Assembly (NCBI GenBank): GCA_027924645.1
Contig: BSBN01001752.1
Span: 14,623,001-14,687,000, forward strand
DNA: 64,000 bases
Source of the DNA: Cunninghamia lanceolata
Taxonomy: Eukaryota; Streptophyta; Pinopsida; Cupressales; Cupressaceae
Direction of reading: 5' to 3'
Under the pieces are notes generated by a model. That model saw nothing but the letters and a program-made list of their open reading frames with translations, made no database searches and had not been told where the DNA came from. Position numbers and translations under genes: made by a program. Positions 21,209-31,407 of this stretch are shown here, piece after piece; the first letter of the stretch is position 1; each line of letters starts with the position of its first letter.

Positions 21209-21949
21209 AGGGGACCTCTTTTGTAAATATTATCTTTTATCTATTGCAAGAAAACTCTGGCGAATTGAAAAGCAAATCAAGACTTTGTGCTTATTGTGAA
21301 AATCAATATTCAAATATTCATCAATACAAGAAAGCAAGTTCAATTCCAATCTTTGTCTTGGGATTATTTGTGTTGTGATAGTTTTGTTCTTATGTCTCGC
21401 TATCATAATCTTAATTGATAATAATTGAACGGTGGAGTTTGTTTCAAGTGATTGAAGAGCGCTCTAAATTTGATTCTGATAAACTTTGTGTTATCAAATC
21501 GGTTGTGGGTTATATGTTCATGTTTGTGAAAATACAACAGTTTGGGGACTTTGTGCTGCAAGTTGTTATATTTGAATTACTTTTATCATATTGAAGAAGA
21601 GTGAAGACTTTGGGCTGCATTCTGCTTCAAAGAGTTTTGGTTACAAGTAGTGAGTGAGGTAACGGAAAACTTTGTGTTTCTGTGATATTGTGATAATTTG
21701 TAAGTTTTATATCAAGAGTTTGAAGTATAAACATCTATTTTGAAAAAAGAGAATGAGATGAGATGGAACCACCACCAACATAGTTTTTAGTGTATATACA
21801 TTTGATAAGTTATTTGATTTGTACAAGTTAAGTAATCAGAGGGAACCTCCCCTTGCTGAGAGGAGAGACTTTGTCTCATCATAGCTGTGGTTGATATACC
21901 CATTTTGCCGTTAGCGAGTTAACGACAAAATATTCACCCAACAGTTTTT

Positions 21950-21967
21950 TGGCGACTCTACTGGGGA
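21950..21967 (+). promoter_or_regulatory. Element E primer binding site, tRNA-Arg type
   Basis: TGGCGACTCTACTGGGGA, six bases after the LTR end. Its reverse complement fits the 3' end of tRNA-Arg (CAG-TAGAGTC-G-CCA). Same class as element A. Confidence 0.8.
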
Positions 21968-22128
21968 AGGAACGTGCAACTTGAAGCCTCACGCTTCGAG
22001 TTGAAGCATTTTTCAGTTCTTTTCCATTTTTCTTGCAAATATTGTGGTTAGTATAATACAGTCTGGCAGATTCTTGGTACACCAGAAGTAAGAGGGCTCA
22101 GGGTATTATTGATCTTGCATTTGAATTA

Positions 22129-25100
22129 ATGCGGCAGAATAATTTTGGATTCTTAACTCCACGACCTCGTCTTCAGCGCACCAGGAGTTTTCCCCCTACA
22201 AACACCAGGTCTCCAATACCAGGTGAAGTTTCTATTGCCAGTACTAATAGAGTTTTGGCTGTTCATACACCACCAAGGTTTGCTATACCACCTTTCAACC
22301 GGCGCATCATGGCAGCCCAAGGCCCTTGGGGTCATACCTTTGGTCCTCTAAACTTGACCCCACCATTACATGAACTACCTCGTAGTTCAAGAAAGAATTT
22401 CCCCAAATTCTATGGTGACGGAAAAGTTCATCCTGATGAGCACATTGCGGCTTTCTGTATAGCCTGCGGTGTAATAGGTGTCGAACACGAAGACGTGGCT
22501 GTGCGACTCTTTGTAGAAACACTACAAGGCGCTGCTGCAGATTGGTTCTATCACCTCCAAGCCCAAACCATAACAAACTGGGCTACTCTCAAAACTAAGT
22601 TCGAGGCCAGGTTTAAACCTGCGGAAGATGCTCATGCGTTGTTAGCACAGCTGACACAGATGAAAAAGGAACCTCGGGAACCAATGCGAGATTTCATCGC
22701 TAAGTTCAACAAATTGAGGAATAGGATTCCCGCTACCGCTGAGCCCACAGCGGAGAATCTCAAATGTTTCTTTATTAATACACAGCTTCCGGAGGTGAGT
22801 TTCCTATTGAGGCGAGCTGCTCCTACTGATCTTGCTGCGGCTCAGATTCTGGCAATAGAAGTAGAAGATGATCTTATCCTAGCAGGTAAGATAAGAAGGG
22901 ATGCTAATAGAAACAAAAACTCCTCCTCTACTGAAAATCATTCCACAAGCACCACGGATCCCATGGTGCAAAAGCTAGCAAATGAATTGCTGGCTCTCAA
23001 AAGACAAATGTCCCAAGGTATATCTGCGCCTCCTTCTTACCGAGATATACCCAGGAGGACATTCCCAAACAATTCATATCAAGGCAATGCTACTAGGAAT
23101 CAAGGACAACAAAACCATCTTCCTCCTACTCAGGGGAAGCTTGCTATTGAGGCAGCGCCGGTCAACTCTGCTGTTGGCTACTATGAAGCCGAGAATGAAC
23201 TCTCTTTCCAACCTGAGTTGGAATATGAAAACGGTGCTAATCTCTTCATAGAAGGAGAAGAAGAGTTAGCTGGCGACTCTACCATCAGCTTTCTGAACTA
23301 CCAGGACGAAGCTGAAAAGGGAGAAGTGAGTGAAGGAGCATATGCTGTTTTCACTAGGTCTCAAAATCAGTCAGCTCCTCAAGCTGATAAAGGGAAGGTG
23401 AGAGAAGAATCTCAACCGGCGATTTCAATCGCTAAACGGGGGACTCCACTACCTTTCCAGTCAAAAGACCCAGTGGTTAATAAACAGGTAAGTGTTTCTA
23501 ATGAATTTGCACCCTCCACTTCTAATCCTCAGACTAGTGCTGTTTCAACCAAAAATCAAAATGATGGTTTTTCTTCCTCCGTATCTAATTCTTTTCAGCA
23601 GTTCGATATAATAGACCATGCTAGGAGAACTAAGATACAAATGTCTGAAGTTGAATATTTACAGGCTAATCCTGAACAATTTGATAGATTAGCCAAATAT
23701 GTCAAAAATAAGACCGTCCCTGCAGGACAAGAGTTTCCCAAAGCTACTCATGACTCCTCTAAAAGTAAACCTACCCAAAACAATCTTGTTACTACTCCCC
23801 CTGAGGTTTCTGGAAAAATTGAACCCTTCTATGTTTCCCTATTAGTAAATGGCCATAAATTGAGCAATTGCGTAATAGATTCTGGAGCCTCAGACAATGT
23901 GATGCCTGCTAAGGTAGCAGATGCCCTTGGCCTCACCTTAACCAAAACTTTTGGGAGGTGTTTCTCTATGGAGAATAAGCAAGTTCCACTCTTGGGTCAA
24001 ATCAAAGATGCCCAATTTGCATTTGCAGCTTTTCCGGATAAGAGAATCAAGATGACAGTCTTGGTAGCCGATGTTCCAGCTTCATATGGCATTCTTCTTG
24101 GACGTAATTTCTACAAAGATGTGGGTGGTGAGTTGAACATGGATTTGTCTGAGGCTAGGATACCCGTTAAAGGTGTCATGCAGAAGTTGCTTCCTGAGAA
24201 GGAAGCGAAATATATTGTTACTCAAACATCAAACCCCAAAGCTCAAATTTTGTTTGAATCCTCGGGAATGGGTAACTATTTTCTATCTACTGAAGATTGT
24301 TCCGATTCATCAGATGAGGCTACATCGGGTGATAGCTCCGATATGTCAGATGGAGACTCAGAGGAGTTTTCAGATGAAAGTTCAGGTAAAGATATAGCAA
24401 TTCCAGATTCTTCCCTCACCGATGAAGAGGAACCTTCTGATCAGAGGAAGTCCAAGAAATCAAATTCTGATGGAGTCTGGATTTTGGAATTTGATGGCAG
24501 CTGTTCTTCTACCGGTTCTAGAGCCGGAGTGGTTTTGATATCGCCACAAGGTGATATTTTGCCTTTTTCATACAAGCTACAATTTGACAATACCAATAAC
24601 ACCGCCGAATACGAGTCCTTGTTGCTCGGATTGGAAGCGGCGCGTGCCAGAGGTGTTAAGATCCTTCATGCTCAAGGGGATGCCGAATTGGTGGTTTGTC
24701 AAGTAAGAAATTTGTACCAAACAAAAAATGAAAGGTTGAGACACTATCGCAATCGCGTATGGGATTGCATTGAAGATTTCGATGCTTTCAATATTTCAGC
24801 TGTGCCAAGAGAATTCAATGACCGTGCAGATTCATTGGCTGTTTCCGCCACTCTCATGGTGCCTCACAAAGATTTCAAAGGAAATAAGTACACTATTGAA
24901 CTGGTCTTCAGACCAAGTGTACCTGATAACGCTGACCATTGGCAGGTGTTCAATGGTGACAATCAGATCATTGCTTTCCTGGAAAAGATGGATAGTTTTG
25001 ATGAGCTTTACTTTGAAGGAAGTGAATCACCACCTCGTGAATATGTTTCTGAGGTAGATTTGCAGACTGGCAAAGAATTTCTACAGTTGAAAGGAAATAA

Positions 25101-27990
25101 AATCCCAAAAGGATTGGTTTCCCTTGAGAGGCTCTTTGATAAACACGACAGGTATATCAAGCAGCGGCAACAACAGCAGGATTCGAATTCCTCCATGGAA
25201 TTTGAACAGGTCAATTTGGGTACAGAAATAGATCCTAAGATGGTCAACATCGGAAAATGCTGCACTGCTGATGAAAGATTCAAATTCATTACCCTCCTCC
25301 GCCATTACATTGATGTTTTGGCTTACTCCTATGATGATCTGAAGTCTTTCAGGCCTAGGGAGGTTCGACACGAAATTCCCCTCAAAGCTGGATCGTTGCC
25401 TTACAAACAGAAGCAGAGGCAATACAATCCAAAGATATCAGGTACGATTCTTTCTGAAATTCAGAAGATGCTGAATGCAAGGATTATCTTTCCAATTCAT
25501 CATTCCACATGGATTTCAAACATAGTACCTGTAAGGAAGAAGAACGGAGAAATCCGTATCTGTGTTGATTTCAGAAATCTCAACCAGTCTTCTTTGAAAG
25601 ATAACTACCCTTTGCCGATCATGGACCAAGTACTGCAAACAGTGACAGGTTCAGAAATGCTATCTATGTTAGATGGTTTTTCAGGGTACAATCAAGTGGA
25701 GGTAAATGAAGCTAATCAGTTTAAGACCGCCTTCACCACACCGCGGGGCACATTTGCATATCGCAGAATGCCTTTTGGTCTGATCAACGCTAGCGCAACA
25801 TTTCAGAGAGCGATGGATCTTGCTTTCAGAGATGAAATGGGTAAGTTCATCGTGGTGTATCTCGATGACTTGACTGTGTTCTCCAAAAACCGTCATGATC
25901 ATGCACATCATTTGCGACAAGTGCTGGAGCGCTGTCGGCAAAATGGTATTTCACTCAATCCCAAGAAGTCAGTTTTTGGGGTAACGGAAGGCAAGCTTCT
26001 CGGACACATTGTATCCCGAGAAGGTATTAAGATCGACCCGGAGAGGGTCAAATCTATTCAAAGTCTCACTCTGCCAGCAAGTAAGACTGCTGTTCATTCT
26101 TTCTTTGGAAAGGTGAATTTTCTGCGAAGGTTCATTCCTGAGTTTGCAGAAAAAACCCGTCACATTGTTAATATGATGAAGGGTAAAGCCACTTTCCGTT
26201 GGACTGTGGAAGGTAAGGAAGCGTTCGAGGATATCAAGAGAGCTATTGCTCATGCTCCGGTTCTGGTTTGTCCTGACTACACTAAGGATTTCCTAGTCTA
26301 TAGCTACGCTTCAGAACACACACTTTCAGCTATTCTGGTTCAGCAGAATGAGGAAGGCGTTGAATCCCCCATATCATTTATGAGTTGTCCTCTCAAAGCT
26401 CATGAATTGAAGTATTCAAATATGGAGAAGCATGCCTACGCCGTAGTCAAAGCGGTTAAGCATTTCAGGTTCTATATTCTAAATTCACACACTGTTGTCA
26501 TGGTGCCAGATACAACAGTCAAATCCATCCTAACCCAACAAGAGTTCGGAACAAAGAGAGGTAACTGGATCGCTAAAATTCAAGAATTCGATCTGGATAT
26601 CAAGCCTACCAAGCTTGTGCGGGGTAAAGGTTTGTGTCAATTGATCACAGACAATGTTCCAAAAGAGACAGGGGACGAAGAAGAAGAAGTTGTGGACACG
26701 CCAACTGTTCTTTTTGTTACTACAACTGACGAGTGGTATTCTAATATCGCTCATTTCCTTACCTATGGTGAGTGCCCTTCTCACTTGTCTTATAAGGAAA
26801 GGAGAACTGTCAAGTTAAAAGCTGCTAACTATGTCCTTTGGGACAATGGTTTGTACAAGAGAAGTCTTGACGGTGTATTTTTACGTTGCGTGGATAAAGC
26901 GCAACAAGGTAAACTTTTGGAGTCTTTCCACAATTTGGCTTGTGGTGGACATTTTTCAGCACCTGTAACGGCTCACAAGATTTTGCGAGCTCGATACTAT
27001 TGGCCCACACTATTCCAAGATGCGTACAATTGGGTACGCAGGTGTGAGTTATGCCAGCAGTTTGTTGGGAAACCAAAATTGGCAGCCTTACCTCTCAAAC
27101 CAGTGGTGATTGAGGAGCCTTTTCAGCAATGGGGTATTGACTTCATTGGCGCAGTGAATCCATCATCAAGTGCCGGACACAACTATGTCCTCACAGCAAC
27201 AGACTATTTTACCAAATGGGTGGAAGCTATTCCAGTCAAACACGCCACTTCAGAGGTGGTATGCAGTTTTCTTAAAGAGAACATTATTTCCAGGTTTGGA
27301 ATCCCAAACAAGATTGTAGCAGACAATGCTACTTGTTTTTCCTCTTATGAGATCACTGAGTTTTGCTACGAGCATGGGATCACTCTTTCCCATTCTTCAG
27401 ACTATTATCCGCAGGGGAATGGTCAAGCAGAATCAAGCAATAAGAATCTGGTCACTATCATCAGGAAGCTGGTTGATGAAAATCAGAGAACTTGGCATAA
27501 GGCATTGTTTGATGCTTTATGGGCAAATAGAATTACACCCAAAAGAGCAATAGGCATGTCGCCATTTCAGCTTCTATATGGTCTGAATGCGGAGATACCG
27601 ATCACCTTGGAATTGCCAGCATTGAAGTTGGTAAAGGCATTGGAAGATAGAACTTTTGATAGTTCTATTGATAAAAGGATCATGTATTTGGCCGAACTCG
27701 AGGAGCAGCACACTGTTGTGGTGGACCGTATTGCTGAGCACCAAAATCAAGTAAAGAGACTCTTCGACAAGAAGGCAAAGGCTCGTGAGTTTCAGGTTGG
27801 AGATCAAGTCTTGTTGTGGGACAAGAGGAGAGAACAAAAAGGAATGCACGGAAAGTTTGATTCCTTGTGGAGAGGTCCATTCACCATTCATCAGTTCTGT
27901 GGTGAAAACAGTTTCTTGCTGGAGTATCAAGATGGGACACCATTCTTGTTGCCTCACAATGGACAACATCTGAAGCATTTCAATCCTTGA
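22129..27990 (+). CDS. Gag-pol polyprotein of element E (1953 aa, intact)
   Basis: Order by residue: Gag about 90-270 (FPKFYGDGKVHPDEH; AAADWFYHL; RFKPAEDA). Protease about 570-680 (VIDSGASDN, D584). An RNase H domain of plant/archaeal type at about 783-915, with D789, E827, D851 and D901. Reverse transcriptase about 1070-1290 (MLDGFSGYNQ; MPFGLINASATFQRA; YLDD 1244-1247). The usual gypsy RNase H at about 1385-1500, whose first catalytic Asp is Tyr1393 (SYAS for the usual TDAS). Integrase with an HHCC zinc region from about 1600 (last Cys pair CELC) and D1671, D1732, E1768 (35 residues between the last two). There is no chromodomain. The RT motifs suggest the Tat/Ogre branch. The frame has no stop or shift. 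ATG 22129 is the first in frame after the primer site; a later start is possible. Confidence 0.93.
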   Translation: MRQNNFGFLTPRPRLQRTRSFPPTNTRSPIPGEVSIASTNRVLAVHTPPRFAIPPFNRRIMAAQGPWGHTFGPLNLTPPLHELPRSSRKNFPKFYGDGKVHPDEHIAAFCIACGVIGVEHEDVAVRLFVETLQGAAADWFYHLQAQTITNWATLKTKFEARFKPAEDAHALLAQLTQMKKEPREPMRDFIAKFNKLRNRIPATAEPTAENLKCFFINTQLPEVSFLLRRAAPTDLAAAQILAIEVEDDLILAGKIRRDANRNKNSSSTENHSTSTTDPMVQKLANELLALKRQMSQGISAPPSYRDIPRRTFPNNSYQGNATRNQGQQNHLPPTQGKLAIEAAPVNSAVGYYEAENELSFQPELEYENGANLFIEGEEELAGDSTISFLNYQDEAEKGEVSEGAYAVFTRSQNQSAPQADKGKVREESQPAISIAKRGTPLPFQSKDPVVNKQVSVSNEFAPSTSNPQTSAVSTKNQNDGFSSSVSNSFQQFDIIDHARRTKIQMSEVEYLQANPEQFDRLAKYVKNKTVPAGQEFPKATHDSSKSKPTQNNLVTTPPEVSGKIEPFYVSLLVNGHKLSNCVIDSGASDNVMPAKVADALGLTLTKTFGRCFSMENKQVPLLGQIKDAQFAFAAFPDKRIKMTVLVADVPASYGILLGRNFYKDVGGELNMDLSEARIPVKGVMQKLLPEKEAKYIVTQTSNPKAQILFESSGMGNYFLSTEDCSDSSDEATSGDSSDMSDGDSEEFSDESSGKDIAIPDSSLTDEEEPSDQRKSKKSNSDGVWILEFDGSCSSTGSRAGVVLISPQGDILPFSYKLQFDNTNNTAEYESLLLGLEAARARGVKILHAQGDAELVVCQVRNLYQTKNERLRHYRNRVWDCIEDFDAFNISAVPREFNDRADSLAVSATLMVPHKDFKGNKYTIELVFRPSVPDNADHWQVFNGDNQIIAFLEKMDSFDELYFEGSESPPREYVSEVDLQTGKEFLQLKGNKIPKGLVSLERLFDKHDRYIKQRQQQQDSNSSMEFEQVNLGTEIDPKMVNIGKCCTADERFKFITLLRHYIDVLAYSYDDLKSFRPREVRHEIPLKAGSLPYKQKQRQYNPKISGTILSEIQKMLNARIIFPIHHSTWISNIVPVRKKNGEIRICVDFRNLNQSSLKDNYPLPIMDQVLQTVTGSEMLSMLDGFSGYNQVEVNEANQFKTAFTTPRGTFAYRRMPFGLINASATFQRAMDLAFRDEMGKFIVVYLDDLTVFSKNRHDHAHHLRQVLERCRQNGISLNPKKSVFGVTEGKLLGHIVSREGIKIDPERVKSIQSLTLPASKTAVHSFFGKVNFLRRFIPEFAEKTRHIVNMMKGKATFRWTVEGKEAFEDIKRAIAHAPVLVCPDYTKDFLVYSYASEHTLSAILVQQNEEGVESPISFMSCPLKAHELKYSNMEKHAYAVVKAVKHFRFYILNSHTVVMVPDTTVKSILTQQEFGTKRGNWIAKIQEFDLDIKPTKLVRGKGLCQLITDNVPKETGDEEEEVVDTPTVLFVTTTDEWYSNIAHFLTYGECPSHLSYKERRTVKLKAANYVLWDNGLYKRSLDGVFLRCVDKAQQGKLLESFHNLACGGHFSAPVTAHKILRARYYWPTLFQDAYNWVRRCELCQQFVGKPKLAALPLKPVVIEEPFQQWGIDFIGAVNPSSSAGHNYVLTATDYFTKWVEAIPVKHATSEVVCSFLKENIISRFGIPNKIVADNATCFSSYEITEFCYEHGITLSHSSDYYPQGNGQAESSNKNLVTIIRKLVDENQRTWHKALFDALWANRITPKRAIGMSPFQLLYGLNAEIPITLELPALKLVKALEDRTFDSSIDKRIMYLAELEEQHTVVVDRIAEHQNQVKRLFDKKAKAREFQVGDQVLLWDKRREQKGMHGKFDSLWRGPFTIHQFCGENSFLLEYQDGTPFLLPHNGQHLKHFNP

Positions 27991-28083
27991 AGTTTTAGAT
28001 AAGTTAAATTGTACATTCGTATAGTTCTGTGTTTTATTTTTGTGTGTTTTCGTTTAGTCTTTGTGTCTCTTTCTTTTTAGCTT

Positions 28084-28186
28084 GACTCTATAGCCCAATG
28101 GCATGGATGAAGGCACTTAGAGACTGGATTCTACTCCCCTCAATCGTTTCAAAGTTTGATTGAAGGAAGTTCCCCAGTTAGAGCCA
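28084..28186 (+). other. tRNA-Arg-like sequence directly before the 3' LTR of E
   Basis: Begins GACTCTATAGCCCAATGG, 15 of 18 as in tRNA-Arg, with GGATGAAGGC after a three-base insertion. It ends TTCCCCAGTTAGAGCCA, close to the tRNA 3' end that its own primer site complements. The first seven bases pair with TAGAGCC except at position 2, the same mismatch as in element A. The centre is degenerate, with a CAATC/GATTG hairpin. It stops two bases before the LTR, where a polypurine tract would be expected; only a short GAAGGAAG is present about 20 bases upstream of the LTR. Confidence 0.5.
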
Positions 28187-29823
28187 GCTGTTGTTCTCAA
28201 AATCAGCTACGCTCATTTTGTAGACAACCCCACGAAACTTGTCCGTTTCGTGAATCTACACTCTAAGATCGCAAATCGAGAAAAGATTTTCTTGTTCTCG
28301 TGCGAGGTCAGTTGACATTTTAAAACTTGTTTGCGACGTTTCCTTGAATTAATTTCTCGATATTTGCGAGGAAAATCCAAGTCGTAAATTGGTTAGGATG
28401 TTAATTTTAGTCGTTTTTTAAGTTTGTAAATTTTTTACTCTTGATATGCAAGAGCGGCAAAATTTGCCGCTCTTACATATTACTTAAGTTTTGTTTTTGA
28501 TGCGATGGCGGCAAAATTGGCCGCTATTACTTCGCTTTGAGTGAAATCTGCGAGAGCGGCAAAATTCGCCGCCATCGCATATGTTTTTCATCGTTGGTTC
28601 ATGTAACGACGACAATTTTCGCCGACTTTGCATATTGGTTGATTCCATTGTCGTAGCGGCCGAAATTGTCGCCCGAACGAGATCTTCAGGATTCTGCCGT
28701 CAAGTGCCATTAATGGCCACTCGTGCCAGGCGCTTCAACTCCAGTTTTAGCCTTTTAAAAGCTTTTGTCCCCTTGCCACTCGTCATTCCTCATTCACAAG
28801 TCATTGCGCAACTCTCTCGACGTCCTCAAATTCTGCTTGATCGCACCATTTGAATTCGCCGACGGATCTAGCATTGAGGACTTCACTAGGATCTCCATTT
28901 TCACCGCGGGTAAGTTTCTTTCTCGTTTTTCGTCTCCTTTTTCCCAGTTTTTCCAGAATTCTATGTTTTGATTCTTGTTTCATTTTTCCTTGTGTTTTGT
29001 TTTTTTTTTTCGTTTCTTAGTCGTCGTTTTGTCGACCCTGTGAAAACCCTAGGTTTTACTCCCGAAAACCCTAGGGCTTGTGTTGTATTAATACTCCGAA
29101 CCCCCAAATTCTGCTTGATCGCCATCCCATTGACGGCAGATTTCACCGAGCCTGCTCGGAGACCAGGTAACCTTCGCCGAGTTTTGAAACGGCGAACATC
29201 CCGAACCTCCGCACATAAACTCAAGTGTTGATCGAATGCAACAGCGCTCGAATTCACCGATATAACCTCAATCCACTTTTCAAGTGCATTGTCAGCGAAA
29301 TTCGCCGCTCGGGCATATTTAGAGCTTTCCCTCCATGCAGCGTCGGCAATTTTCGCCGAGGGAACATCAAAAAGCAAAACTTACAACACCTTCCTGCATC
29401 GTCGGCGAAAATTGCCGCTCATACACCAACACACCTTCCTGCATCGTCGGCGAAAATTGCCGCTCCAACCATCTCACTTTTTTCTCAAACTGCAAAGGCG
29501 GCAAAATTCGCCGCTGATGCAAATATACCAAAACCCTCATTTGCAAGGGCGGCAAATTTTGCCGCCCGTGCAAAAAATATCTCAAATTTTCCTAACACTG
29601 GAAAATTTCTAATTTCATTTTCCCGAGCCCGCTTCTCCTCTGATCCTTGGCCAGCTGACTCTATAGCCCTTTTTCAAGCGCACTCCCATAGTCGTGATCG
29701 TCAACATGCAATTTTCCCAGATTGCCCATATTTTCCCTGATTGCATGATCATGATTTCTGTTGCAGTTTCTTCTGCGGAGCTCCTTTTGACGTCAAACTT
29801 CTTCACGGTAAAAGTTCGTCCAA

Positions 29824-31407
29824 ATGACTGACTTGTCCCCGAAGAAGGCAAAAGCTATGAAGTACAAATATCAAGGTGTTTTTCCAATCACCTCAGTCTA
29901 CTCTAATGTTGAAGATATTAGAGATACAGAGATTGGCCATGTTGATATGGCTGAGTTTGTAGAGAGAACCAAGTCGAGCAACCCCAGTGCTATGATGAGG
30001 AAAATAGTGGAAAGTAATATTCATCTGGTATCCTCCTTCCCAGTGGCGGCTCACAATACAGAATTTGTTCTTCAGTGCGCCCATTTCTACAACAAAGATA
30101 TCAGAGCTGTGGTGGACGCCAGTGGTAATGTAATAATCAGGTTGGATCCTGAGTTCATTGACAAGGTGTTCATGTGTCCTCCTGCAACAGAGGTGTTGAA
30201 GCTTGATTTCATCGAAGCTCAAAAGGAATATGACAAGAATCCAGAGAAGGCGAAGAAAGTAATCAACAACAAATGGTTGAAGATTGCAAGGTCAAGTTTG
30301 TCTAGATGGCCACGCAGCTTCCCTCGAAGTGATTTCATGGAAGAAGTTGGTGACTTGATTACCCTCCTCAGCAGGATAAGAGGTTTGTCTTCCTCTTCAC
30401 AATTTCAGGAATGGATGTATCCCTTCATTAAGGTCATACTCCAAGGCAAGCAGGTTATTTTCTGGGGAGAACAAATTAGTAACGCTTTGCATGATCAGCT
30501 GACGAAGGTATCCACTACCTCCAAGTTCTTCATGACTTCCTACCTGGTATACATTGCAGCCTCCATGAGGATTTTTCCAGGATTGTCGTCAGAAGGGGAT
30601 AGAAGAGTAGTCCCAGTATACCAGTACTATTCTCAGCTAACGTTGAAAGGCTCAATTCACCATTTCAGGAGAGTGAATGATGCATTCTTTGCTGTATTCT
30701 TGTGTCTTTTCAATCCCCAACTGGAGCAGAGAAGAATCTCAGATGAGGCATGGACAGTGGTTAATGGTTTTGGTTGCATGTTTTTGCAATTTCCATCTTT
30801 CTCCTACTTGAGGGTTGGCTTTTTTCAGGGCTACCCTTATATGCTTCCAAGGTTTCCTTCAGATAGATTGGTCTTGATGGAGTTGTGCAGGCAAATGATT
30901 GTCGTGCATAACAAACAGATGGAACTAAAGAAGCCCGGATTCAGATTTCCCGTAGAAATCGGCAGATACTCAGTATTGACTGCCGCAAAGGCAAGAGCTA
31001 TGGAGACAGAGATGCAGTTGGTCACCATGAAGCAATTCAAGAGGAGACCAAAGTTTGATTACCGGGGTGTAAAGGATAAAATCAAGAGGAAAACACAGTT
31101 CCATGAACCCATGGTGGAAGATGTCTGGATAGATTTGAGAACAGAGGAAGACATCAGGAAACTGGACTATAGCAGGCTGTCTCTAGAGCAAATTGAATAC
31201 CTAGGACTTGCTGATATCCCAGAGGACCTTGTGGATGATGGCGAATTGGTTGATGCCAAGTATGAAGCAGAACAGATAGCTAGTACTCCTCTACCGCCAA
31301 TCCAATGGTCCCAAAAGGAGCTGACTTCCCTAAGGAAGAGATTTGAACCCATATTGGCCAACACCAATAAGTGGCTGGAAGATAAAGGAATTACGCTGAA
31401 GGAATTC
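29824..31407 (+). pseudogene. LTR-borne ORF of E, 3' copy, N-terminal part
   Basis: First 528 codons of the ORF described at 17651, with few amino-acid changes (for example His26 is Tyr, and a Gly of LCGQM is Arg). It is cut by the insertion of C; the frame then runs only two residues into the C LTR before a stop. Together with 40859-42628 the length is exactly 3354 bases, the same as the 5' copy, and no internal stop is present, so the insertion is the only visible lesion. Confidence 0.8.
31403..31407. repeat. Target duplication AATTC of element C (left)
   Basis: AATTC occurs here and at 40854-40858, directly flanking the two LTRs of C. The uninterrupted copy of the site (GAAGGAATTCCTCAC) is at 19226-19240 in the 5' LTR of E, which proves the insertion point. 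Confidence 0.95.

Larger units (their letters stand above)
16018..21943 (+). repeat. Element E, 5' LTR (5926 bp)
   Basis: TGTTGTTCTCAAAATC...CACCCAACA. It is repeated from 28189 and again, after the C insertion, up to 43567. Parts in order: palindrome array (16279-17395), possible leader intron, ORF 17651-21004, two hairpins (21071-21147), TATA box near 21200, about 0.7 kb of R/U5. Hand comparison with the 3' LTR gives about 29 differences in the 1.63 kb before the ORF but only about 25 in the 3.35-kb ORF. Confidence 0.93.
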
